A DNA stretch of 64,000 nucleotides from Platynereis dumerilii. Taxonomy: Eukaryota; Annelida; Polychaeta; Phyllodocida; Nereididae. This document shows, piece by piece, positions 11,601-26,600 of the stretch. Position 1 is the first letter of the stretch, and every line of letters starts with the position of its first letter. A program made the position numbers and the translations under genes. The DNA lies in assembly GCA_026936325.1 (NCBI GenBank), contig JAPTHN010000006.1:28103296-28167295 (forward strand), given 5' to 3'. The notes under the pieces are model-generated. The model did not search any database and was not told where the DNA came from. It saw only the letters and a program-made list of their open reading frames with translations.

Positions 11601-14600
11601 AATGTTTTCTTGCTGAAAACTATATTAATTTTATTATTCTAGGCTTACATCTCACTCTTGCATCAATACAATTATTGCAGCCGATTAAATCTGTTATTCA
11701 TAGCAGCTTCCTTGCTGCTGGTGCAGAACCTCTTATTTCAGTATTTAACCAGACGAGAAAATTATGATTTATAAGAAGTGGAGTCAAAACTATAAAGTCT
11801 ACCCTGCTCCAAACTCAAACTTGCTTCAAAACACACTCTGAGTATAAACTTGGAAAGAACCATGACAGTTGATGGCAGTTATATAAACCTAAAATGAGTA
11901 GTAGATATTCATAGCTGCAAGGAATCAAACCATATTTGTTTTGACAAAGTCATACATAACCAATGAAAGGCCAAATGTCTGCAGGTTTGAACGAAATCAG
12001 AAAAATTGTACATTTGATCAATTTCACTTATCGCAAAAAATCCCAACCAGAGGAAGCTGCTCCAGATGCAACAAAACTTACAAAAGGATTTCAGATCTAT
12101 GGGAGAGCCATTCAAATGATTCAATCCTCAGAAATGAAAACATTTGTTTCTACTTTATCGAATAACATTTGCCTGATTTCAAGAAATGTACACTAAATTA
12201 GTAATTCTACAAAAAATGTACTGTTAGTTGTTGAGAGAGTGACTCAAGAATAACAATATTTAATTTTACCAACTCAAGTTTGATGCATACCTACAGACAT
12301 GGGACCTTGAACTAAAGAGAGAAATAATAAAGGGAAACACTCACATTCCTGATAGGAGTATCCATGATTTTGTCCAGAACGCTTGTCAAGTCAGGTACGA
12401 TTTCTTCGGCTGGTCTTTCTCCTTTCACCTAATTTTGAAAAATGAGAGCAAGACATGAAAATATTTGCCAGATCAAGCCATAGTTCAAAATATCATGTTT
12501 ATATGATGCATTATTCCACAAAAGTCATCATGAAATACATTTGGTGAAATGTGGCATATCATTCATGTTGAGTGAGAGCTCTCCATATTTATTTTAGGTT
12601 GAGCAAAAGAGCTTGATAACGATGACATTTTTAACAGTCAATTTTATTTGGACCATTGAATAATTATAGCGAAAGTCTGGTCCATTACCATTAAGGATGG
12701 ATGGATGGATGGATGATTGGGGCTTTACGTCCTGTATTTATGCACTTGGTAAGCTAATTAGGACAGCCATTACAGTTGAGGATAAATGAGTGATTATCTA
12801 TTTTCCCATTGATGTGATATCCCTATTTGCATGCTAGACACCTAGTACGGTACATGCATAGGGGAGACCGGGGTTAGTTGGCACACTCATTTTTATTTTA
12901 CAAGATATTCACACCAAATTTTAGCATGTGATAGTGAGCGTGTTTAACTCAATGATCAGCCCAAGAGATATTGTAAATGATTATTGAAATTTGTATCGCA
13001 GACACAAACTTCCAGAAAAAATTTTGATTCAACAAACCCCGGCCGGGGTTAGTTGAAGCGCTATAAAAATTTGGAGACAACTTCATATAAAAGGGGTTCC
13101 CTTTGCATAACTGATATCCCTATGGTAAACACCAGCTTCAGTACAACACTCATTTGAAAAGAAATTGTATACTGTAATTTACTTAATTTTTTGTCTATTT
13201 TTGGCAAAAAAGCTGGTTTTTCCGTATTTCCCTTTCAGGAATACAAACATGCACTGTAGTAGTTCTAAACTGTAGTAACTCCAACTAACAATGACTTGTA
13301 AGGCAATTTGAGCACTTGAAATCTATGTTAAGGCCAACTCCACCATGCATGATTCAACTAACCCCATCACACCTGGAACACAATATTGTCTTATTTTTCA
13401 GTCTTATCAAAGTCACACAACAAAAAGCTTCTGGGTGTGGATTAGGCATAGATTTGCTTATTTAGAAATAAGGTTAGTTCACCTGGATTAAAATCATAGC
13501 TATACAGTAACCCCTTCGAAAACTGAGCAAACAAGTTACTAGAGCACCCCAAAAACAAACTTTCTTGCCTACAGAATTAGCATTTTGAAATTTTGAATGA
13601 ATAAAGGTATGATAACATGTGCCAATAAACAGGGTATCTACCAAAAGTACCAGTTTGGCCAAAAATTTAAAATAAAGCTGATTTGAAGCCAATATTCAAC
13701 TAACCCCGCGATTCAACTAACCCCGGTCTCCCCTACATAATATATAATTAATGACTTATACCTGCTATAATGAATCCTACCAGCCACCTATGATGTCACA
13801 TTTCTCATTGACAAAAATGTCTACTCATTGCAATGTAAAAGATAGGCACTGTAGTGACATCACTGACATTCTCAAATGGATGAAAGGAATCACTAATATT
13901 TCCTGACAGCTGTGATACAAGATGTGCAGCATATTTGAGTAATTTGACCATGTGGATGTATGATTCTGATTTATTCTGGAGAAATATTCAGATCTTTCAT
14001 GTTTGTTTTGATAAAGCAATTGATTCGCCAAATGACCGGAGAATTAAGACAACATTGGATTAAGAGTCTGATGGTGACAAACTCCAAAGCCTCTAATTAA
14101 AGCAATCAGTGCACTGCCAGGCCTGTAATTAACTGGTCCTAGTTCCAGGACTTCTTTTACTAATGATTGAAGGGTATCTCCAATCTATCTGGCATGTAAT
14201 GGAGATTGATCTGATTTCCAACATGTCTACATCTTCATGAGAATTCTGCCACACAAAATCTTTTAATAATCTCTCCTTGGATTAAACCGTCAATCCATTA
14301 TGCAAATGAGCCAAATCATGTCAATGAATAATACATGCACTAAAACATTTCATAATTATTGGAGTCTTTTTTTTACATATTAAGACATTCTGAATTCTGA
14401 TGGTAGGTCTATAAATAAGTGCGCCTGTAGAAGGGTGTTGAAAATATAGCTTTAATGGCAATTTAAAACTCAAATAAACGCTACCTCAAATAAGACTTTT
14501 AAAATTTAAACGTGCGCTAAAAAAAGATCACCCTGGTCTTTTATTTTGGAAATATTGTATTCATTGCAGGTAGCCTGCAATCTTTGCTCATTCAGCTGCA

Positions 14601-17600
14601 GTTGTTATTATATATTTGACACCAGGTGGCAGTAAAAGTATAATTCATTGCACAGTGACCATGTTGGAGCAACACTTGGACTACAGGTGGGCTTGGTTAA
14701 ACTCATCATCACCAGACAATGTCAGTAGGCCTAATGAAGTATTACCTCAAACTTCCAATAATGAGGTTACCTCAAACAGGTAAAAAGAAAGAATCTGTGA
14801 AACAATGTCCAGTGCATTAATCGTACCAAACCATGCAATAATTCATTTATATTACCAGCCTGATAACCCTGATTTGGAGTGATTCCGCAACTTGCAAAGC
14901 ATTAAAAGACCACAAATTACTTACGTAGTGCAACCGATGGATGTCGTCATAATGGGACAGAACAGGTAAAGTATTTCTCTTGAAGTTGTCAATGCTCTCT
15001 TTGTCTTCCTCCGAGGCTGCCTTCTCCTTCATGTAATCCTCAGAACAGTCAATGACCACCACGCCATCTATGCCTCCAATCTGAAAGCATGACCAAACAA
15101 AATATATCATCCCAATATAATCCTTCCTGTCTGATGACAAAAATATTAATCCTGAAGGCATGACATACAAAATACACAATTCAGTTCTCCCAATCTGAAA
15201 ACTTTACCATGCTAAATATGATCCATATTATACCCCTCCTATTCATATAATGGCTACTATCTGAAAGCATGACCATGCATAATAAATAATCCCTCAATAC
15301 GTTTACATAATCCTGAAAGCAGACCATACAAATTAAGTGACCTTTCTGATCATGCAAATTTTCTATCTCTCTTTTCTGAAAGCATGACCATGCATAATAA
15401 ATAATCCCTCTTACCTGAAAGCATGCATAAGCAAAATAAATAATCCCCCAATCTGAGAGCAAGACCATGCAAAATAAATCATCCCTCCAATCTGAATGTA
15501 TGACCACATAGAATTAATAATCCTCCTATCTGAAAGCATGACCATGCAAAAAATATAATCCCTTATATCTGAAAGCATGAACATGCAAAATATATAAACT
15601 CCCCATCTGAAAGCATGACCATGTAAAATATATAATCCCTCCTCTCTGAAAGCATGACCATGTAAAAATTTTTTTTTTTTTTATCCAGAGCATGACGACA
15701 TAAAATAAATAATCCTTTCTATCTGCAAGCATGACCATGCAATATAAATACTCCCTCGTATCTGAAAGCATGACCATGAAAAAAAAAAATGTAATCCCTC
15801 CTATCTGAATGGTTTTGGTAAACAAATCAGCAGGGACTTACATTTCTGTTGAAGTCGTTGACATGTTTCTCGTGATGAGGGTAACCTTCCAAGATGATGA
15901 GTTTCGTTTCTGATGAGTCTAACGTTTCTTCCAAAATTTTCTCAGCTGTCATTTCCTGAAACAAGACAGAGGAGTAACTAAAGCTTCACAACACAGACTG
16001 CGACAGAAGTCAATGGGAGAAGAGAAGAACACAAAAGAAATAAAACCCTTACCTTGTCATATTTGATCGGCAGATGAAGCACATTTTCATATTTTTCTTT
16101 GACTTTTGTAATTACTTCTTCAATGCCACTTCCAGGCCCACCTGGAAAGCAATATTGAGAATATGGTACATCAATACTGTACAACTCAATCACAAAAAAA
16201 ATATATATATATAAATGCAGTGTATTACCCACCAAATATTGAGACTATGTGGCACTTGGGAACGCGAGATTCAGGTAAGCGACCTAAGTCTTTGTGTAAA
16301 AGGTCCATGGGTGCCTGAAAATGTACAAGAAAATGAACATTTTGAGTACATGTTGTAAAGATACTATAGACAATAGAGTGTTGGTTTTTACACATGATGA
16401 ACCATTACAATTTGTGAATTTAATTTCGCAGTCATGATTTTTTTAACTGTCTATATTCAACTTTGTATTGCTCTTTACATGGACACCATTGGCATTTATG
16501 CAATGTTTGTGTACTGTGTAATAAATAAATAAATATATATATATAATTGAAAGATGTTCTTATTATGATAATATATTATCTTATTACAAATAGACATCCT
16601 TTAGATTTACCGATTGGCTAACATTTGTCAAATGCCTTGGGAACCAATTTATAGATTGATTGATTGATTCATTCATTCATTCATTTTAGCAAAAATGTAT
16701 GGATTGAAAGATTGATTGATACATCGAACAATTTTGAAGCAAGACAGATAGTCAGATAAATATATATTGGTTCAACCTTTATACTTCAGATGGAGCATCA
16801 TCACATTTTTCAGAAATTATACCAATGCACCATTAGAAGTGCCTTGTGCACTTTTAAAATGACTTACATCAGGGCCAGGATATCCGGTCATTATGGGATG
16901 TATTGCAGTCGTCAAGTTGTCATACACATTTTCTTCTGAGTCTCCTCCTTCAATCTGAAAGAAATACCAGTTATTTTTATATATGTGTATCTAATGATAA
17001 CAATTTACACAAAGCAGAAAAAGCTATTCGCTCAACTCCATCAGATTAAAGCAAAAGGCTTAATGATCTCAGAGAAATCTTCTGAAGAGGAACTACAGGT
17101 GTGGCGTGGATTTCAATAAAGAAGATTGTTTTGCACACAGGACACAGGTGTGAAGCAATAGGATGATGACATTGATGAGTACTTGTCACATTCATCCAAC
17201 ACCCTTTCTAGGCCAAGTATAGGATATGAGTGGTTAAATGGATGTGCTTATAACATATGGTTAGTATTACAAATATCAGACTAAGTACACATGTATGACT
17301 TGTATGTGAATCACAGTGACTTTCACTAACCTAATTGAACTGTTTTTACCTGTTATTTCTAAATTTTAATTGTTTTACATTTAGTCTCGGATTTAATAGT
17401 TTCACAGCTTATGTTACCTTGTTTTGTACCCTTCCGAGAATAAACAATTTTTGTGAGTGAATTTCAGTAATATCACATTGCTAAGTTAGAGCATTAAGTT
17501 TAACACTCAGGTTTCCTCCGCTGTAATTCTAGATCAATAACATCGTCAACCTAATTTAAAAAGGGTAACTTAACTAAATTTTTTGGACAATTTTCTAACA

Positions 17601-20600
17601 TAATAAGAATACCATTTTAATACAGGACACAACTCACCACAGTCAGCTTCCTGAAGTCATCATAATAGCCAAGTACAGGTAGGGTGTTAAGTTTGAATTC
17701 TTTTAGACTATCTTTTTCGTCTGCGTTTAACTTTTGCATTAGAACGTCCTCCTTAACGTCAACTAAAAAGACTCGAGTCATGCCACCAATCTGGAACGAA
17801 AAAGAAGATGAAGAAGCTTCTAGAAGATGAAAGAGCCGCTAATTGGGAGGTTGCGTCTAATCAATGGCAGGTAGGCCCTGCTAGGGGGAGCCACGGTCCG
17901 TGTCACACAAGTTAATGAGTACAAAGAATGACAGTTGTTACAAGACGGATACAGGATTGAGACGTCCTCGGTCTTAAACAGGGTTTTTGGCTTCATTCCA
18001 GATTAAAAATAAAAAAGAATACAAAAGAAGTTAATTGATCTATAACTAGTTCAATCCAAAACAAAATTTCCTCTACACTAAAAATAGAGTGCAGGGAGAA
18101 AATATCAAATACAGTGTACACTTTACTACAAGGTAGTGCTTGGAACTAAGCATAATACTGGATTTTAGGACTTGACTATTCAACAATATCATTTTAAGAA
18201 CCTTTTAAAATGTTAGGAAAGAATAAGAATTTTGATTGATGATATCTTTAGTTGAAAAAAGGTAAAATACGAAGAGGAGATTCTTTTATTTCGGATAAAG
18301 TTAAAAAGATAATTTATCAATGTAGAATTTAATCATTCCGATAGAATTCAATTATTCTAAACAAGATTCAGTCATCTGGAATTTCTGGATGTTATTCAAT
18401 CATTCCAGGTAGAATGTGTGGACAACTTACCTGTCCATTGAAGGCTTCCAGCTGCTCTTGGTTTTTGGGGAAGTTGCTGAGGATGACCCCTGGAATTGAA
18501 GATTCTGGTGTCAATGAGGTTTTCAGTGCTTCTATTGTTGACTCCTGTGAAAAGATAAATCATGATTTCAGAAGAAGTGTGTGTGTGTGTTTGGGTTTAA
18601 CGCCTCTGCAGTACCTTAGTGGGCTATATCGAGGCTGGATTTCAGAAGAAGAGATATATAACAAAGTTCCACAACTTTTGAAAGCGCAACTATTAGCAGA
18701 GCAGACTGGATAACAAGAATCCAGGGATTCAAGTCTGGGCTTGTGGTTGTTTGAAAAAACATTTGACATCCCAATAGCATGCTCTTGAGACAGTATTGTG
18801 TCTAATTATTCAATTTTTAACAGTTCTATTTTGCCTTAAAACCAATGAATGATAATTTGCTATTTCACTTCTTTATATCTCACCGTGTCATTGTCTTTTA
18901 TTACTGTTGCTGATGTATATTTCTTGGCAAGTTTTTCTACAAAATCTTCAGTGCCACTACCTGGTCCCCCTGAAAATAAAAGTCATTTATAAACAGATAG
19001 TGAGCAGAAGTGAGCAAATGTTATCTGAAATGGGCACCATATTATTATCACACTATTGATCATAACACAAAATCATATTATTACATGACCACCATGCTAA
19101 AGCGGTGCTGATTGGCCGACATCATAAAAACTCATATTGCATGGTTTGAGTGCAATATGAGATTTTTTTCCAAAAAAAAATTTTATTTTCACATTATCAT
19201 AACACAAAATCATACTATTATTATATTCTCTTGTTTTTTCTTACCCATAACTGCAATAACAGGAAGTGAACTAAGTCCTTCTTTCCTCCCTGTGTCTGCC
19301 TGTTTGATGTCTAGTGAAAGAGCTGGCTGCTCCCCGTTCATCTCAGATTTGAGTAAGTTGTCTACTGCTGCCTTGAGTTCTTTTAATATGGAGTCGTTGT
19401 CACCTTCTGCATTTACCTGAAGATAGAAAGTGAGAAATATGTCAATATCTTTAAAAACCTTACATTTTAGCTCCTATCACAGCAAAAACCAGTTAGTCAC
19501 TTCTCTTGAATTTTCATTTCTTGACTAAATCACAATCTGTCAGGCTCAGGCATGCCTGGAGCCTCCAGGACCATTTTAGGAAATAGATTTCAGAAAGCCC
19601 TCGTCCGAACATCAAATACAGAAAATTAAGCAAGAGTTTAATGTTTTAAATTTATACAAAGTTCAATTTCAAGTTGTTTTAAGACCTTTTCAAATAGGTA
19701 GGACTGTCAGATCCATACCCTCCCTCTTGATCTACTTTACCAAAATAATCAACCAAGAAGAGTTATGGCTCCCTTTGACAAAACTGAAAATTACATTTTT
19801 GGACAGAAGATCCTTTTAAATAATACTCACAATTGCCAGTTTGTTGTTGTCGTCAAAGTGACCACATACAGGAAGCGTGTTGTGCTTGTAATTTGCAATT
19901 TTGTTGTTGACTACATTTGCATCCATGTTGTTTTGTGATTCAAGTTTTTTTCTAATTGTGGGTTCCTCAGCATCCAAAATTATTGCCATGCTCATTCCTC
20001 CAATCTGAAACAGACAAAATGCTATTCTTAAAGGCTATGCCAAATAAAAGCTCTCATATTGATGACCGTTTTTTTTTTAAAGAAAAAATAAGAAAGAAAA
20101 TGGAGTGGGTGGTGAATTGTTTCAGATTCAATTTCTGAAATCCTAATAATCCTAGCCATTATTTTGGCCTCTAATGTTAGTTGGAAATTGACTGGTCTGG
20201 CTTCTAGAGTTCATAATAACAAGTTTTAATGAATAATTATCTTCCAAAAGATTTATAACCTCTTGGGTACTTTAAGTTGCAAGAACTTATTCAAAGCTAA
20301 CATGGTGTAAATCTCAAGCACACAACTTATTCAAAGCTGATATATATATCTTAAGCCTTCAAGTTGGTTTAAACTTAAAATTTGAATTTGGCAACAAAAT
20401 GACTAAAAGCAGTAATTCTTACAACGCCATGGAAGTCTTCTATCTGCTGCTGGTTGGCCGGATAGCCGTCAAGAAGAAGAATGCTTGCCGACGAGTTTGA
20501 GTTAATTTCTGGTATAAGTACCTCCTTCACAACATCCTGCAATAAATTATTTTAAAATATTATTCAATGTAAAAAATATGTTCAGACACATAAAATGTTG

Positions 20601-23600
20601 ACAGCATGCCTTATGGGCACATTTAAAAAAACATACACACTCGGATTATTGAAGTCAAATAAATTAGATATCTGTGATACTCAGTTCCAGAAAACTTTAC
20701 ACATTTGTAAAATTTCCAGCTGCGAAAATATGAGTGATTACTTTTGGCTTTTTCAGAATGTCAGTAATGTAACTATTTAAGTTTAAATATTATTTACTTT
20801 TCAATGGTTGTTCCCTGGTCAATTTGTCAGAGACATGAGATGAATTGGATATGGTAATCATGGAAGAAGAATTAGAAGATAGGCCAAATTGAAACAATAT
20901 TTTATAATTTTTTCAGTCATTTGTCTTGATACGAATAAGATAAAACATGATTACTGAAAAAAAACAATAACAGAAGATCCATGATTTGCAAGATAACAAA
21001 AAGAAAGTAGCAACAATTCTTTTCTATTCTTTGACGTATCTCTTTTACAAAGAACCCCAGGCACACGTACATGCCAGGCACATTGCATGCCATCCAGCCC
21101 GTCCTATGTGGTAATTCTACGACCACATCACGCAGTACTTACATCTGACACCAACTGCCCCTTAGCCATGGCATCAGCCACTTCTTGCCATTTGTTGTCT
21201 CCTTTGTTCTCGTTTAACGCTTTTCTCAGAAGGTCAGAGAGACTCAAGTGAATGGCATTGTCTGTAGATTGTGCTAAAGAGGCACACAGGTCTTTGCGGC
21301 TCATTCCTGGTCCACCTGGGGGATTAATAAACTTGATTAATCAACAAATTCTTGAATGCAAATTCCCTATCACCGGATTCATATATAGAATAGATGGATG
21401 AATTTACCTTCAGGAGACTGTCGTAAATTCTGGCATTGAATTTCGTCAAATCTCCTGAAGGTTTAATTCATCGACCCAACAAATTCTTGATTGATTTTAT
21501 TTCATTTCAGTGTAACAAAAACTTAAAATCAAGTTAAATACACATATATTCCTTAGATTACATGGATATTAACATATTAAGTAATTTAAGATAGATCCAT
21601 GTTTTTAATGCTGTCAACGGTCTTTGAATGCATTTGAAAGCCAGAGAGATAAGATATTAATCTAAAAAAACTTAGAATGGCTTTAAGAAAATAAATTGGG
21701 ACTTTCACATATATCCTAATCATGCAGAGCATTGGAATCAGAGCCAATGTTTGAAGTTTCCAGAGGAGTCAAGAGTCTGACTCAGACTCAGACTGTCTGA
21801 GTCAAAATTAGAGTCAGGAGTCAGAAGTTGGCTTTGACTGGTCAGAGGAACTAGTCTCACTGACCCAGACCTCAAAGTCTTGGCTACAAATGTAAAAACC
21901 AAAACAAACAACTCACTCAAGACAGCTACAATGGGGCACTGGGGCATGCCGGCCACCCTGCCACTGTCCTTCGTCCTGACATCCAGCTGTGATGCCACAT
22001 TTGAGAAGCTGCTGCCTGGACGACTGCCGTTTCGTGACTGGGCACGGTATTTTGAGCTGCCTGGCCGTGATGTGCTGGGTTTGGAAGTTTTTGGTGGGTG
22101 GGGACCATTCAGTTCACTCTGAATAGGACCATTTTCCTTTACATCTGAAATGGACACATATCAGTATAAAAACCAAATGCCATATCATTTCCTCACGCAC
22201 AATGTACCTTGAAGAAGGCTTGAACCTCAGTCATTGTACAAACTAAGGCCACCCTAATTGATTCTTAACTTCGTGGACCCGCCAACATAATAGATTTCCT
22301 GCCGATGGAAGAAAAAAAAAATTTTTTTTTGTCATTATAAAAAAAAATTTTGTACCTTTTTTTTTTGTCCTACCGACCGACCCTAGAAAAAGTACCTTGA
22401 GAGCATCCGAGATGCTAAAGATCAATTATGTGTGGCCTAACGTGCAAGTAAAAATGACAAAACATCCAAATTAAGCAGGCCTACCACATATTCCTTTAAA
22501 CCAAGAAATTAAAAAGTCATGGATGATTATTAAAGAGACAATCACTTGGTTAACAGCATGATCTTCCAGCCACTAGCAATTTTTTGACAAAGGCAGAAAT
22601 TAAAGCTGGAGGTTAATAATTTTAATTAACTCCAAGTTACACACTTACTCGATGTGCTGCTAGGTGAACTATTTGCATCCGATTGCGTTTGTGAAAACCT
22701 TGATTTGAAGAGTTCCATTAAGTCATCTAATATCACAACAGGATCCCGGTCACCTTCAACCTATTGCAAGAAAATAATATTATTGTTAATTTAATAGATG
22801 GAGATTATAGGGGCTTTACATCTTACACTTTCATCACTAATTACAGGAAGAGGACACAGCAAAAGTGGTTAACGTGATTATGAAATTTAAAATTAACTCT
22901 GTGTCACTTTTCATGCACTAACAAAGTAAGCAGCTCCATAATCTAGGGTTGCTGTATGTTTCTGTTCTAATACCCTTAATGGGCTGCTCTTAATGAAATA
23001 TTCTGCATCGAAACATATTTCCATCAGCACTTACCACAACTAATTTGCCGAGGTCATCTATAATTTTGATAGTAGGTAAAGAATGTTCTCTGAAGGCCTC
23101 TATTCTGGCTTTAATGGCGTCTGGGGAGTCCTCAACTTTGTTGCTTTCTTTTGCTATTGCATCCAGGCGCTCGAGTAAAACTTTCTCCGCACAATCAATC
23201 AAGAATGCTAAGTCCACTTTGAATTCCTGTTTAAGTAGAAATAGATATTAAGTATAGTATACATACGGGTCAGAAATTAATTCATTTATTAAAATGCATA
23301 TAATAATCAATTATCAGACTGACCAAAAAATTCTAATGAAATTAATTCATTTATTAAAATGCATATAATAATAGCTAATAATCAATTATCAGACTGACCG
23401 AAATATTGAAATTTTTTTTAACGAACGTAGTCTTACAGCAGAGGAATGACAAGTGCTTACAGAAATGCACTGACATGTTCCTTGTGAGGTCATATCCCAA
23501 TCTCTGCCATGCCGTTGTCTTTGACTCATAAGCAATTTGTGAGGTCATATCCTATACTTTTAATGCTATCAAAACAAGCCTGAGTCGAAGCACTCATCAA

Positions 23601-26600
23601 TGAGGTCAAAAGTTACTCAATTTCAAATTGATAGTTAGTTCTACAACAATGAATAGGAACTGTTGTGAGGTCATTGACGACAAAAACAGCTGAATGTACC
23701 AAGGTACTCATCATTCTTTGACTGTAAGGCTCATGCAGACACGTGTAAGTATACATCATCCAAGATACAAATATCAACACGAAAGCACTTCGTTGGCTCC
23801 AATAAAGCACTTACAGGATTGATTCTGCGGAATGACATCACAAACCAATTAACAAATTCAGACATGACAGAACACTCTGGCAAGTGGCATAACACAGAGA
23901 AGACATGAAAATGATCAGTTGTATTAGCAAAATTGACTTCCCCTGAAAACTCACCTGTGTCTTAATGCAGTCCACCTGGTCGACTGTGCGAGGGTATCCT
24001 TCAAGTAAAATTCCTTTGGTGTCAGCAGTTGACAGTGAGTCGATTTTGTTTCTGATAATCTCATCAATTGTTTTCTGAAAAATATAATTATTTGACTGTA
24101 CAAACTGAGGATGGAATGGATCATTGGAACTGTGACCAGGCTGTCGTGTATTTATCCACTTGACAGGCTAATAGATATGGTAAGTGCAGCCATCTAAGCC
24201 CAGTTCTGGGCTCTCAGGAGGGTTGATGGATGGAGATGGGAGAGAGAGCGGGAGTCCTCAACATGTTACAAATTTACACCATGTGAGGGTCCTTTAATTG
24301 CCTAGCACAGATACTGATACAAGAGGCTGCCAATTTAATGCATCAGTCGAAGGACATCCAGCAGCGATTTTGCTCACGAAGGCCCACTGAAAATGTCGGG
24401 TTCCGCACCCAGGGTTGAACCCATGTAGGCAAGGACCTTCAGTGGAGCAGGCGGGAGCAGGCGAGCACCTAAGCCACTTGGCCACCCAGCTGCTATGAGG
24501 ACAACACAGGCAAAGGATAATTAAACTATTGTCCATCATATGTCTTGGAGACCCACCAGAGCTGGAATCAAATCCAGAGACTGGGACCCAGAGATTGAAA
24601 GCTCAGACCACTAACTACTGAACTACTATTCCCAAGGTGCACACAATGTAAACGCAATGTTGCTAATTGGTGGAGGGCTCATCTGCTGGTCACGTAGAAA
24701 TGTATGGTAGAAATTACGTTGTCACAACATGAACACAACGTTATGAATTTTCATAACATTGTGAAACGTTGCCACAATGCCGCATACTATCATCATATAT
24801 CTTTGAAATTGCTTCAACATGACGTTGTTACAACGTCATTTCTACAACACAATTCTACATACTTTTCACAAACATTGTATTATTGCGACGTTGTCACATT
24901 GCTACAATGTAGATGTGTCCATTGGGTAACCCTCCTCGCCCCATCACTTATTACAGGGACTACATTGGTGCCTTCTTTGGTCCTCAATAGTTTTTTAAAA
25001 AATAATCATAATTCTTACATCAGGTACAAGGTGTCCCTTCTGGACCAGTCCTGCAATGTCCTTCCACTCTGCCTGTGAGTCTCCATCTTTTACAATATTC
25101 TGCCGTAAGATTTCTCCCACGGACACATGTACCCAGCCTGGATTCTTCTCCGCTAATTTCTCACTGAAAGCTCCTCTGCCGCTGCCTGGTCCTCCTGCAA
25201 TTATAGATAGGAGTAATCATTTAAAAATAATAATTTTCATACTAACTTCCATAAGAAAAAATAGCGAAACTTCGCTGGCATGAATCTCAGCCAACCATAA
25301 TTACAGCTAATCCACCATCAGCCCTATTTTGGAGCACAGATGGAACATACACCATCCACATAACTGCCCACAATTTTTCTGTGTGAACCAAAATTCCCTT
25401 GGCTTTTAGGGACCTTGAGCAGCCCCCACACTCCCTGCCGCAAGAGGCTGCGACCCTTTGGGCCTCGTTATTGCTAGGCTTCCTACTTCGAAAAATATTA
25501 TGTTCCTCCATCTATGTAAATTAGGTGCGAAGACTGTAGTTTGGAAACCTTGATGATGCACTATATCAGAAAGTAATAAACAAATCGAAATCTTAACCCA
25601 TGACCATTAGAAGATCAAAACACCATTAAAACGTTTGCCTTATCTTTACCAACTGAACCACAGTCACAGTGCACATCTTTGGCTTACCTTTGCCAACCAC
25701 AAATGCCTGGTCATAAAAAAGTCCTCTATGTTTCAAAGCCATAAGAGACAATTTCCTTGCCAAGTTCAGTGCCAAGGCAGAAATGCCAAGTACCAGCCAG
25801 GCATGTTATTACTTGTATTTTGTCATCACTCAAGCCAAATTATTCAGCTCTATGCACAGCAAGTCTCAGAAATATGATCCAATGCTCTAATGTGTGTGCT
25901 CAATTATCAGAGCCTGTCAATATTGACAAGGCCTATACCTGCAGCTCTGTACATGTAACATTGTAACAAGAACAATATACTGTGCTAAAAAATCTGAAAT
26001 ATTTCTGGCGTTTTTCTGAGCACTATACTGGAACCACACAATCTGAAATGTGCATGCACAACCTGGACATTATATTTGAATTTTCGAATCAACATCCTTA
26101 AAATATAGAATAGTATTATATTTTCAGACAATTAGAAATGCAATAACTAATTTTCCACACTTTCATCAAATAATGAGTAGGGGAGAGCGGGGCACAGTGA
26201 GACGGCAGGCACAGTGAGACAGTGCCCCTAGCATCAAAGTGGTAGTGTTTACAGAACTACCATCTCTTACGTTGAACAAAAATTACATAAGTGAAAGGTA
26301 AACCTAAATCTGGAAAAGTTTTGAAGCATAGGGTGAGTGAAATTTCAATTTTTTGGTTTTTAGCCTCGATAAGTAAATAATTTTGCCTAATGACTTTTCA
26401 TTCTGGTCCCTAAGCATTAGGAGTTTAATGCAAATCAATCACCAGGGATTGAAGCTATGGCTTTTTGACTAATTTTAATATGCTGGCGATCCCCAATTTT
26501 GGCATGTGTCTCCACGGAATTTTCAAATTTAATAAAGAATGCTGCGCGGGGCACAGTGAGATGGGGCACAGTGAGACACCACAGAAAAGAGTAGAAACAC

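Larger units (their letters stand above)
6611..12344. other. Large AK5-like intron
   Basis: 5.7-kb intron between domain IV and the microexon. Apart from the hAT MITE and a SINE-A scrap near 10.74-10.89 kb I see AT-rich unique text, a run of G near 10.54 kb and a small palindrome near 8.42-8.45 kb, but no exon. Confidence 0.5.

Noticed and set aside
15181-15825. Minus-strand frames of 99-108 codons between AK5 exons 20 and 21
   Set aside because: Products of the 39-bp array, whose period keeps frame. They lie in an intron whose flanking exons join perfectly without them.
22990-23251. Plus-strand frames opposite AK5 exon 7 (and similar shadows opposite exons 9, 13 and the MGSS exon)
   Set aside because: The minus-strand frame has clear AK homology and splice sites; the opposite frames are shadows.
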